Shown: positions 22,536 to 33,015 of the stretch, one piece after another | Numbering within the stretch: the first letter of the stretch is position 1 | Layout of the letters: each line of letters opens with the position of its first letter | From: Rotaria macrura | Lineage: Eukaryota; Rotifera; Eurotatoria; Philodinida; Philodinidae | Length of the DNA: 64,000 bases | Direction: 5' to 3' | NCBI GenBank assembly: GCA_900239685.1 | Contig: OENT01000218.1 | Location: 62,001-126,000 of the forward strand | Notes under the pieces: model-generated | Seen by the model: the letters and a program-made list of their open reading frames with translations, nothing else | Told to the model about the DNA's origin: nothing | Databases searched by the model: none | Program-made: the position numbers and the translations under genes

Positions 22536-24323
22536 ATGAATTTCGAATTATTGGCCAACGAATTATTACTTTATCTATTCAAATTTCTCCGTACGGATCA
22601 CCTTATTTACGCATTTCATGGTCTCAATTATCGGTTTGATTCTTTACTATTGCATTATTTTACTGTTTATGGTATCGATTTTCGATCATTCCAGTACAAT
22701 GATTTTGTTGTAATCTGTGAAAAATATCTTCCAAAATTGATCGATAAATTGTCTTCATTATATTTTTCAGAGAATGAAGGTTCTTTGAAATAATTTGACC
22801 CATTGTATGCTCATGGTTTTGCAGTTGGCCAATGTGTTCAACTGAAATCACTCTCATTAAGTTATCTTTCGGAGGAGCAGATAATGAGTCAAATAATGTT
22901 TGCACTACCTCAATGTATCAATCTTACCCATTTGACTCTTCAAGATTGTTCTTTGCCAAAGAGTCCAGGAACTGTGTCTGAAGAACAAATAAATGCTCGT
23001 CCTTTTATAAACTGTATATGGAGTCTACCAAAACTCACTCATTGCCATTTTATTAACACCGTTGTGTATAAATTTAGTTCTGCTATTTTCACAGAACCAT
23101 TAGTGATATCATCGAGTATAACCCATCTGTTTATTTGTGGTGTTCATGGTGATTCTTTGTTCTTGGATCGTATATGTGAAACGACACCAAATCTTCAACA
23201 CTTCTCAGAATCTTTTCCAGATTTGAACATGTCCGAGGTTCCAAAGTTTCCTCTTTTATCAATAACTTCTCTCGAACTGTACTGTACTGGTTCAGGATCT
23301 TCCTTACTTCACATACTCCAGTGGGTGCCCAATTTGTATCAATTGAAATTAAAAAATATTCCTTACATTAATGGACATAAATGGGAAAGCTGCATTTCTA
23401 ATCATTTGTCTAAATTAAAAAAATTTCATCTTCAAATGGAAGGTCACTTCAATCGAAATAAAATGGTCGATGTACAAGTTGATGAAATACTCAATGAATT
23501 TCGGACTCGATTTTGGCTTGATGAATATGGATGGTTTGTTGCCTGCTATTATGAAGCAACGAATAGACGCTTTTATCTCTGTACTTTACCATATGGTTTT
23601 GACAATTTTCAGGTGCGCTATCCATTACTGTATAAATCCACTTGTCCGAACGAGAAGAACACACAATCATTTGACATAGTGCGTCGTTTAATATATGATG
23701 TTCAATATACGAACGACTTTCCATTATCTGATATACGATTCTACAAGTTGGAAACACTAATAATAGAGGTTCCTTTCGGTAAATATTTCTGGTCTATCGT
23801 TTCAACATTGGATTATTTAACTTCATGCACAATAGTATCGTATGATAATAGTCAAGAATGTATAAATCAACTTCAAATTTTACTGAATCGTGCGACTCGT
23901 CTAACGCTGTTAAGATTTTCGGGACATTCTAGAGACATTTCTATTGAAAATCTACTATTAGAAACTAATAATGAATCCATAAAACGGCTCGATCTACAAA
24001 ATAAGTTTTTTTCATATGATGAGGAGCAATGTGTAAAATTAAGCCGAACTCGTCTCGCGATACAATGTGAAGAACTTCATATTCACGTCAAAAATCGAAG
24101 ATCAATATGTTATCTAGTTTAAACAATGTACAATTTGCGATTAGTGTATGTTCAATATGACGATGATGAATACGAGTCTTTAAGTCGAATAATTGTTGAA
24201 GAAAAAGTTGACAACTCAGAAAAACATGACGTCGTCAGCTGGTTACGGGAGCAGTTACGAGGTGTACGACGATTAGTCGAAATAGCTGACTGCCACAGAA
24301 ATGTTGTATTAAGATTATCTTAA
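22536..24323 (+). pseudogene. F-box/LRR-type protein gene with two in-frame stops
   Basis: A single frame runs from ATG at 22536 to a TAA at 24323, broken only by two in-frame TAA codons (22791-22793 and 24120-24122). It begins with an F-box-like segment (FELLANELLLYLFKFLRTDH, then AFHGLNYRFDSLL), as in the many bdelloid F-box proteins. Leucine-rich-repeat-like segments follow, such as LKSLSLSYLSEEQ, CINLTHLTLQDCSLP and LSITSLELY. Total length would be about 595 residues, usual for the group. Coding character is well kept on both sides of each stop, so the loss is recent, or the stops are sequencing or allelic variants. F-box proteins are adaptors for SCF ubiquitin ligases; the substrate here is unknown. 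Confidence 0.75.
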
Positions 24324-26101
24324 AAGGAACTCTACTTCATCTATATTTATTACATATATTTACTGATTCGTTTGCATTTTTGCTTGATAATAATATAGTT
24401 TAAGGGAACATAATTTTTCGTCAGTAAAAAAATAGTGTAACGATTAGTGTTAAATATTATGTGGGCAATACGAAAATGTTCAGTAATTAATTAAAAAATA
24501 GTCCGTTTTTATACAGAAATATTAGTAAAATACCAAACTTTTTAAGTAACAAAAATAAGTTTTATTTCCATAAATATTCACTGATATAAGAAAATAAATA
24601 TAAATCAAGAAATACAGAATAAATAAGAAATCCATGAGAACATGAAGAAGAAATATACAGAACTGAATGGAAAAAAAGAGGATGAAATTCTAATTATTGT
24701 ACGAGAAAATCAGGCTTTGCATTTATTGATCTACCTCCTTTTCTTTTTTCATTTATATTATGGTTTTATTTTATAATCTCTTCATTAGACTTTTCATTTA
24801 CATGTTGGGTAATTCGTATCACTTCCATCTGCTTTACTATAGTTGATACTCATGAGCCGATTGTCAAAGAAAGGGTAGAAAAAAAGAGGACATGTAGATA
24901 TATTTGTGTTATATCTGCTGTCAGCTGGACAACATAGTAGAGGGAAAGAAAGAAAGAGAAAAGAGTGAATCACACTATCACACACTGCGATTTCTATATT
25001 TTGTCGTAAGTGTCCGCAGAGAAACTATAAAAAAATTACAAAATAATATATGGATGTAACGAATACGATTCGGCATAATTAAAAACTACTAAGATATTTA
25101 TAATTATCCTTTTATCTAATTTACTGATCTTTAAATGTATTGAGAAATTCATTTAAATAGTTTAGTGCTCGTGCATTGAGTTTATTGATCATTCATTTAT
25201 TTTACTAATTTTATAATTATTTTGCTTACTGACCATTTAATTTATTCAACTGACCAATAAAATGATAGCCACTTTTTAATACCAAAAATATTAACATAAG
25301 AATAACTTTCGACCAAATTATCAAAGCATTCAATGAACTACTTTTTATTGTGAATAGTAATGATTACAACTCAAATACTTGTGATTCATGTAATGTAGCC
25401 CAACTGTGTGCCAAACAGTCCCTGGAAAATCAATATGGATGATATGGTGTGTGTATGCCTGCGAATATGCCTGTGGGTGGGTATCTAGGTCTGGGTCTAT
25501 GTGAGAGTCATAGTGCGGCTTTCTGTGTGGTTGGAGTGCTTTTTTAAGAGAACAGAAATACATCACACGAACATTCTTCTATAAAGCTCGAAAAGTATTT
25601 TTTAATCATAAAAAATTGATTTACTAAACAAAGTGAAAGATAATCAACAGTAGACAGTAGCGTTGCATGCATAAATTTAGTATAACTGTTATGCATCTAA
25701 TAATGCATGACAGCTTTTCATATTACTTTGAGGAAAATATGTTTTCATATAATTGATAAAATCGAAATTTTACTGAATAGCAGCAATTTTCGCATACTAC
25801 AAATTTATATGCAACAATAGCTATAACTCATAATCATACTATGTATTGAGCATTAGTTTCAATAAAAGCATATTCTGGCTTCATGTTCGCTTCGCGAACA
25901 GACAGGCTTTCATGCAGATGTTTTGACATAAATGGAAGGAGAAAGTAACAAATCAAAAGATTTGAATATTTAAAAAAATAGTATGGTAGCATTCTTTGAA
26001 TGTATTTCTAGACTTAAATAATAGGACCTACGAAGGGAAATGCACTATTATCTGTCTGTGTATCTATATGATTACCAGAGAGTTGCAGTTAGATAAATCA
26101 C
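24324..26101. other. Gene-poor AT-rich stretch
   Basis: No genes were recognised. The region 25430-25515 holds a short TGTGGG-like degenerate array, listed separately. Confidence 0.4.
25430..25515. repeat. Degenerate TGTGGG-like hexamer array
   Basis: Roughly 6-bp periodic sequence with variants such as TGTGGG, TGGGTA and TGTGTA, including TATGCCTGTGGGTGGGTATC. Confidence 0.45.
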
Positions 26102-26290
26102 TGCATCCCAGGTCAAAGAAAACGGCGTCGTAAACGACCGTAAACGGTATAAAACGGTGAAAAACGGCGCTATTACGGGCCATACTCCGTCAGCCCGTTT
26201 TATGATCGACCGTTTAGTGCAATAAACGATCATCTTTTTCGACGTTTAAGACGCCGTTACGAACATCCGGAATGATCGACCTGGGATGCA
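26102..26290. mobile_element. 189-bp inverted-repeat element with ACGG/CCGT motif swarm
   Basis: Perfect 13-bp terminal inverted repeats TGCATCCCAGGTC and GACCTGGGATGCA enclose an interior filled with AAACGG, GGCG, CGACCGT and complementary copies. It cannot encode a protein and is a MITE-like non-autonomous DNA element. No clear target duplication was identified. Confidence 0.75.
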
Positions 26291-26466
26291 ATATGATAAT
26301 TTATACTTGGGCATTAAGGTTTCTATCAAGATTTGGCCAAGTTATTGAATTTTGAATACAACTATTTGCTAGAGACTCCTGCCAGAACTCTAGGATTTTT
26401 CGAATAATCGAATTTTGGTCTGACGTTTTACTCATATCGACAATTACACTACCCAGAGAATAAAAA

Positions 26467-26795
26467 AAATCACTCTAATTTCAGTTAAATGGTTATTTTC
26501 AAACTTTTCCTCTGAAAAATTCGATGATTTAGATTATTTCACCAACATCAAAATTACCACGATACCTTCATTATTTTTCAATTACTTTCATCTCATGAAT
26601 TCTTGTTTTCCCTAAAAATCAAAATTACTACACTAGTTTCGTTTTTTCTACATCATTCTCATCACAAAATCTTGATGTGTTCATAAAACACTAATAATAC
26701 CAGTAGTTTCACTATTTATTTCCAAAATTTTCATTTCAGTAATTTAGGTTTTCTCGAAAAATGAAAATTGCCAGGTGACTTTCATTGTTTTTCAG
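26467..26795. repeat. Tandem array of about 71 bp
   Basis: Degenerate units start near 26549, 26619, 26690 and 26762, each beginning close to AAAATTACC or AAAATTGCC and containing TTTCATT-rich stretches. A more divergent unit precedes them from about 26467. Confidence 0.6.
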
Positions 26796-27104
26796 TAAAA
26801 TTCAGCCAGCTACTGGAATTATATTTTTTATTGGAAATGATTTGTCCAATGTTAATGAAAAATTGTTGTCACGCGTGAAATTTATTAAAAATACATCATT
26901 TAAATGGTCAATTCGAACAACTCCTATATGGTGTCCTTACACATTACATTTCCGAAAAACACCTAATGTGTAAGAACAGAGAGGATGTCGAGCCCTACTG
27001 ATTTCACATGAATTTATATACTATTTACGGTAACTGGTCTACATGAATCCGTAGAATGAAGGACTTTCGCAGTTCATCACATAGCCCCACAAAGTGCACA
27101 TAGT

Positions 27105-27126
27105 CTGAGCTTTGCGAAAAGCTCAG
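27105..27126. repeat. Short perfect hairpin
   Basis: CTGAGCTTT and AAAGCTCAG (the loop shares bases) form a near-perfect stem with a four-base GCGA loop. No coding context. Confidence 0.5.
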
Positions 27127-27433
27127 GTGCTACTTGCAGTACATCCTAAAAGCATTCAATTCATAGTAATCATGTCATGAACATAATTGTGATGGAAACT
27201 AAATCATTTTTATTCCACGATTTACGTGCCAAAGCCATGTATGATTTTAAAAAAACTGAAGGATTGTTGTGTCCGTTTCACGATGAAAAATGGCATTTTT
27301 TTAATTTTCGATATCACTTCTCCCAGAAAAAAGTTTCATTAAAATGATGTAATTTGATTCATGTTTGCCATTATTATATTCCGTGGGTAGAACAATGCCT
27401 TTCATGAAAACGTTTTGAATAAAATAAATTCCA

Positions 27434-27781
27434 GATTAGCGGTAGCACTTTAACTTTAAAGGTAAAAGTTAAAGGGAATTTTCCTTTTTTTAATACTTAT
27501 CACTATCCAGACTGATTGATTGATGCCCAATGGGCTCGCTGCAGACTATGAGACGTAAAAAATGAAAAAATGAACTAGTTTCGCTCGACTTTAAACTTTA
27601 AGAGCAAAGTATACAGTTTTTTTTAGTCGTTTTAAATTGCTTTATTTTCCATTTTTTTTGTCTTTTATAGTTTGCAGAGGGTCTAGTGGGCATCAATCAA
27701 CCAGTTAGGGTATTGATAAGTACGAAAAAGAAAATTCACTTTAACTTTAAATTTAAAGTAAAGTTAAAGTGCCACGCTTAT
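27434..27781. mobile_element. 348-bp foldback element with long inverted arms
   Basis: The two ends are inverted copies for roughly 150 bp each. Shared features include GCACTTTAACTTTA at the tips, TACTTATCA further in, then TTGATTGATGCCCA. It has no coding capacity. Confidence 0.75.
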
Positions 27782-28667
27782 TCCAAATATATGGATTTCA
27801 AGAAATGTTCCTCTACATGAAGACTGTGAGTATGATGTACTTTGAAAGCTTCATATCTAGAGAAGACTTGATTGGAAAACTTTGAGCTTTTTAATTGGCA
27901 AATACTTTCATTGAGTTTTCTGTATGATCAAAGTTTTAGGCCAAACTTTTAACCTATGTTCTTAGTGGGAGAGCAAGTTGCCAGCGCAAATTTCATTAAA
28001 AACGTTTTATTCCAATCAAATCACAATACGGACCGATTTTGTGCTAGCTCCATATGTGAGTCATAGGAAAATGAATGGAATATAAAGGAAAGGAAAGGAA
28101 TATAAATAACATGGAATGGAGAGAAAGTGACCTTCGTAGGACTCAAACCCAAACCCAAACCTCCTGCTATCCCAACAGTTGTCCTGGCTATTTAGACTAT
28201 AAAAACCAACTGATTCCTCGTTACACATCAGCGTGAATCATCACTGATGCTAACAAATCGCATCAGATTTTTCCTAGTCTAAATATCTGCAGCGTGCAAT
28301 TAGAATGTCGCTCCAAAAGAACTGACTCATTTTGACCGATTTCCTTGTCATTTAATCGTTTTTATTGCTCGTTTGCGTTACGCAAAGAATGATTCCTCAT
28401 TCATCAGTTAATTTTGATCTCAATGCATTTTTCAGGTCATCTTTTCATTATAATCAAAACAATTGGAATATTTTGAGTTGATCTGTTTAACGAATCTAAT
28501 GGGAACACATACTCAATTTCTCACTATACTTAATTACAAATCGGAAAGCGGAAAATGCGACCTCTCTTCCCATTTAATGTTTCCCGGTTAATGTGGTGTG
28601 CACATGGGTACGGTCTGTTCATTTAGGTGCAAGTGCGTTATGACGAACCGTTTGTGAACGCAAAGCT

Positions 28668-28835
28668 AAACACCCCACACCCATACCGACAATCAAAGTA
28701 ATACCTACACCTATAGTTATTTTGAAACCCACACATATAACCACACTCAAACCAACACTTACACGCATACTTTTATTGAAACCCACACACATACCTATGC
28801 TAACACCGATTTCTACAGCCATGCGCACATGGAAA
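28668..28835. repeat. Degenerate CCCACA/CATACC hexamer array, copy B
   Basis: About 165 bp with clear 6-bp rhythm (CACCCC ACACCC ATACC..., AAACCCACAC, CACACATACC). It corresponds to TGTGGG-like units on the minus strand and explains the Gly/Val-rich open frame there. It is at the left edge of duplication copy B. Confidence 0.6.
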
Positions 28836-29839
28836 TGGATTCCCACTTCTTTTTCTCGTCAATAAAAAAGGCGGTATATGCTTCAGTGATCACTAATGTG
28901 AAAAAGATTATATATGTACACCCTTGGATGTATTTATTTTTCGTTCTTCTCACGAAGTCAATATGGAGTGTGATCGTCCTTCTATATTGTTCGACAGTAA
29001 TAGTCGATGTAGTACTCTCTTAGATAAAAACAATTGACATGCTGTACGTCTTTACATTACATGCATTAATCGAGTTGGTTGAAAATTGGGGAAGTTGCAT
29101 ACCAGGTAACTTTTCTTACAACTTCTAAAGTAAACACTTTTTATTATTTCCGCAACACACTGTTGTGTTTCGTCTCCGGATTGACTCATTCAAAACTGAG
29201 AAGGTTATCTGATATCGTCACTTTCTCTCATAACGATGGACAAGTATTCGCTTATGTACCGTCTATTAATGATAGTATTCTGCTAGATGATCAGTGACCA
29301 TGATACTTCTTCGTCGGAAAATCTCAAATCACTAAAAGAAAATCACTAACTGCTCAATTAATTTTGGATCTGTTTTTATTTTAAACTAGATGGTAGTCGA
29401 GCTGAGCTCGAAACCGAAACTCGGTGCGAAGCACTTGATTTCGAGCAAGAAAATTTAGTTGTCCTCTAGAAAGATTTGATAATTAATTGAAAAGATGTCA
29501 TAAATAGTACATCGATGCTGGTTGTTTCTGCTAGCGATAATTAATGTCATAAAATACGCGCCGAATCTCGGTGTTTTGAGTCGCCATATTGAAAAATAAA
29601 ATCCATGGATTATATCAATGTCCATATTTTACTTTGGACGACCGAACGCTATACAGTGCTACACACCGTAAATACACCCACAACCACATATTCATAGCAA
29701 TAAGTACGCTGCTTCGCACACACACACTCATACTCTGTGATTTTTGCCGCGAATTAGAGCGATTAGTATCAACGGTATCGTCTATCTAAAGAATCTAGAT
29801 CAGTGATACAATATCAATTTTAAATTAAACAAAGTGATG

Positions 29840-29990
29840 GTAGAAAGAGAGGACATCTTCCAAGATGTTGTCTTTTCTAAATTTTATCTTTCAAGATATT
29901 ATTTTTTCGAAATATCGTCTTTCAAAATGTTTCCTTACAAAATTTTACTTTTTCTGAATTTCATCTTTCCAGATTCATTTTCGTCAATTT
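29840..29990. repeat. Degenerate short tandem repeat of about 20-22 bp
   Basis: Variants of a TCTTTCAAGATATT-like unit recur about six times in this stretch upstream of the second METTL24-like gene, where copy A has no counterpart. Confidence 0.4.
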
Positions 29991-30252
29991 TGTAAAAATG
30001 TTTCGATGGAGATTTCGATAGCAATTCGCCGATACAAACCTTTTGATTTTAAATGTCATCGCTTTTAGAAACAAAGTAGCGTTGATGTGCGCATAATATT
30101 TGAATAAAACGCACGCTATCAATTAAACGTGTCGTGCATGACGAGTAAAAATCTTGATAAAAAAGGATACACCAGTATGATATTTGAATACTTTTAGATT
30201 TGGATTGTTCTCTATAGGAAAAATAAAACTGACCACCCCAAGCAATTAAACA

Positions 30253-31197
30253 ATGAAACATAAACCAACATTCCTTGCTCTTTCAAGTTTTATAGCTGGA
30301 AACATTTGTTTCTTCACGCTTACGGAATTGTTCGGCTATAAGTTTATCGGACAATCTCCTAAAACATCCGATTCATCCTTATCATCATCAACCGATCGAC
30401 TACCACATGAACAATGTCGCAAATCACTCGAGGAGTCCGATGGATTCTTTTGTGAATACGATCAAGATTGGGCTCGTCGTAAATCTATTCATCGTTCCCA
30501 AAATAAAAAGAATCGTCTTTCAAATGAACGAGGTTCGTTTTTTATTGATAATTGGGAGCCGACATCTCATTGTAAATTTCAACAACGTTTGGGAACTCCA
30601 AGAGGTGGTAAATGGGTATGCGATATACATAGATTGCAAACGAATAATTCGCAAGTACCTCTCATTTACTCCTTCGGTTCAAGAAATGACTTCAGCTTTG
30701 AAGAAGTCATCAAAAATATACTGCCAGCAAGTGAAATACATACATTCGATATGAACTTGTATACGTGTCCGAAGAATATTTGTACGTTTCATCAAGCTAC
30801 ATTAGGAAACGGAAAGGATAATAGAAGTCAATCACTAATACAAACTATCAATGCACTACATCATCAAAAGCGAAGAATCGATATTCTTAAAGTAGATATT
30901 GAAGGAAGTGAATTTGATCTATTTAACGAACTATTCAATTCTACTACGACAATCTCAAAGTCAAAAACGNTGGCTTCTTCGCCTCAAAAACCTTATATCC
31001 GCCAGATTCTTGTAGAAATTCATCTACAGCGGGATACTGGCTACAATGAAAGCCTTCGTGCACATAACTTATTCGAACTATTTCGCCAGAATAATTACGC
31101 CATATTTCACAAAGAAGCGAATCTCTTCGATTTCGGCAATGTGTTTGAGTATTCGTTTATTCGGCTTAATCCGATGTTTTTTCTTGACTCATCATAA
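30253..31197 (+). CDS. METTL24-like methyltransferase, copy B
   Basis: A single-exon protein of 314 residues, paralogous to 18371-19315 and of identical length with no gaps. The N-terminal hydrophobic segment, LIYSFGSRNDFSFE, EIHTFDMNL and ILKVDIEGSEFDLF are kept. One undefined base leaves one residue unknown (about 240). The Cys at position 119 of copy A is Gly here (GGKWVCD), and changes cluster in residues 26-50, 90-134 and 150-160. Residues 171-237 are almost unchanged, a mosaic pattern. The 60 bp before the ATG are also conserved (TCTCTATAGGAAAAAT in both). Role as for copy A: probable SAM-dependent methyltransferase, luminal or secreted, substrate unknown. Confidence 0.82.
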   Translation: MKHKPTFLALSSFIAGNICFFTLTELFGYKFIGQSPKTSDSSLSSSTDRLPHEQCRKSLEESDGFFCEYDQDWARRKSIHRSQNKKNRLSNERGSFFIDNWEPTSHCKFQQRLGTPRGGKWVCDIHRLQTNNSQVPLIYSFGSRNDFSFEEVIKNILPASEIHTFDMNLYTCPKNICTFHQATLGNGKDNRSQSLIQTINALHHQKRRIDILKVDIEGSEFDLFNELFNSTTTISKSKTXASSPQKPYIRQILVEIHLQRDTGYNESLRAHNLFELFRQNNYAIFHKEANLFDFGNVFEYSFIRLNPMFFLDSS

Positions 31198-31359
31198 TAA
31201 AAGAAAGGTCTCATCTAAATCTCCCGTGAATAATAGAGTTGCCTCATAGTTTATAGATGACACTTAGGTGTTGGTATGATGGTACGTGTTAGTGTGGATT
31301 GGTGTGGGAATAGACGGATGTGAGTTTCTGTGGAAATACAGGTGGGCTATGTAATATAA

Positions 31360-32305
31360 ATTTGGGTGAAGAAAAGATTCACCACCACCCATCCTCACAC
31401 ATCCACATGGCATGATTTAAACGGAATCATGATCAATTGTTTCAAAAGATAATACCAATTAAAATAAATTTCAAAAGAGTTTGCGTTCTGAATCGAATTT
31501 TTAACAGATCAACTCGCTCAAGTTCCTCATGAAATTCTTGTCAAATAGATCTAATCTTAATTTTATCCATTTCCGATCTCTTTCTTATCGTGATATTTAC
31601 AACAAAGTAGTTGGGAAGCTTCGTGTGATATAATCAGCAATACTTGTGGAAATAGAATCCAAATGAATGCTCATTCGATAAATTTTTTTACACCCTTTTC
31701 CCAATCCATGAAAAGAAATCTCTATTTTGTGAATCTCTAAGGTAACATGTAAAACCTGTTTCCTAAATTTATTGAAAGATCTCGAGCATTTGTCGCTCAT
31801 GATCGCTTCAATGTGTACGAGTTGTATTTAGCTAGAACACTTAATGTCAAGAAATTCCCTGCCGAAGCAAGTAACATGGGTAACATTCCACTATTGAAAT
31901 TCATACAGATGTCAATTTTTGCTAGGCGGTACAGTTTTTGAAGTATAGCAGCTCTTCGATGCAAATCTGCACTCTTCATAAATTCTTCCCTAGAGTATTT
32001 TTGAAAAGAATTGCATGGCTTGAAAGATTGAATTCGGATTCTTCATTGAAAAGACGAAGAAGGTGTTGTCGAATTTAGCAGCATTTTCAATGTCTTCGTA
32101 GTTTCCTGTAAACGTACAGTTGATTATTTGAAGCTGAAGGGTGACTTGGCTCGAGATTAATTCTGTATATTCTAGAAAATTCCTTTAATTTAGCATTGTA
32201 TGCACGTTTATTGATGCTTACTAATGAAGTACGATCGTAGTTTTCATTTCATAATCTAAGTGACTATGGAACGAGCAATGTACGATAAAAATGGTGCAAA
32301 GATTC
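31360..32305. other. Conserved 3' flank of METTL24-like copy B
   Basis: Near-identical to 19480-20126 and extends further because the gap lies further right. The minus strand keeps the overlapping frames at 31597-31800 and 31797-31979. Upstream of these on the minus strand another open stretch includes LQLQIINCTFTGNYEDIENA and FFVFSMKNPN, separated by a stop. I do not recognise the family, and whether it is coding is uncertain. Confidence 0.4.
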
Positions 32306-32416
32306 NNNNNNNNNNNNNNNNNNNNNNNNNNNNNNNNNNNNNNNNNNNNNNNNNNNNNNNNNNNNNNNNNNNNNNNNNNNNNNNNNNNNNNNNNNNNNNN
32401 NNNNNNNNNNNNNNNN
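32306..32416. other. Assembly gap (N run)
   Basis: 111 undefined bases, within the interval that is also undefined in duplication copy A. Confidence 0.98.
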
Positions 32417-33015
32417 CGGTGTTCGCAAAGCATTGCTTGTCTGCTGAGTTATCACCAAAATATAGGGAAGTGAAGCCTGTTTATCCCTGAGAGGAAATAA
32501 TTTCTATGCAAAATGCAGTCGTTGATAGTAGGAGTAAATTATTCCAGACTGAAACAAATGCTGAACTGCTCGATCGTTGCATGTAGACTTAACTGGAATC
32601 GAGCTGTTAAAGTCTTCATTAAGAGTTCATGAGGGATATTTCTTTTTTAATTTGAAGAAAAGTGAATTACTGGTTCGCTTATCTTTCCATTCTCGCTCAC
32701 CAATTTTCGTCGCTCGTTTAATATATAGTACTATACGAGTAACTATAATAATAGTCAACTAATGTGGTATTGGATCATTATAACTCGTAGTAATCTATCG
32801 GTTGCAGCGTCGACATCATACGTTTATTATTGAATTTCAAGAATCTAAGGATCAGATAGCTTTATAATGAAATTCAAAAGAGCATGTGAGTTAATATACA
32901 GGAGAAGTATGAAGGGTGAATCATGCAACAACATTGAAAGCAAAGCAAAAAATAGATCCAGTTCGAGAATATGAAGTACACTCATTCTTGTTCAAGCTTG
33001 CTTTTCACTTATGTG

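Larger units (their letters stand above)
26449..27390. mobile_element. Possible 0.94-kb element with CTACCCA ends
   Basis: CTACCCAGAGAATA at the left and TATTCCGTGGGTAG at the right are inverted copies with two mismatches. The interior holds a tandem array of about 71 bp near the left end and a short hairpin at 27105-27126, with no coding sequence recognised. Confidence 0.45.
28670..32880 (+). repeat. Segmental duplication, copy B
   Basis: Direct repeat of 17340-21035. It is longer because of extra sequence at about 29330-30060 that copy A lacks or has lost. The order of shared landmarks is the same as in copy A. Confidence 0.8.

Noticed and set aside
28619-28846. Minus-strand frame rich in Gly and Val
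   Set aside because: Produced by the hexamer array; the alternating residues mirror the 6-bp rhythm.
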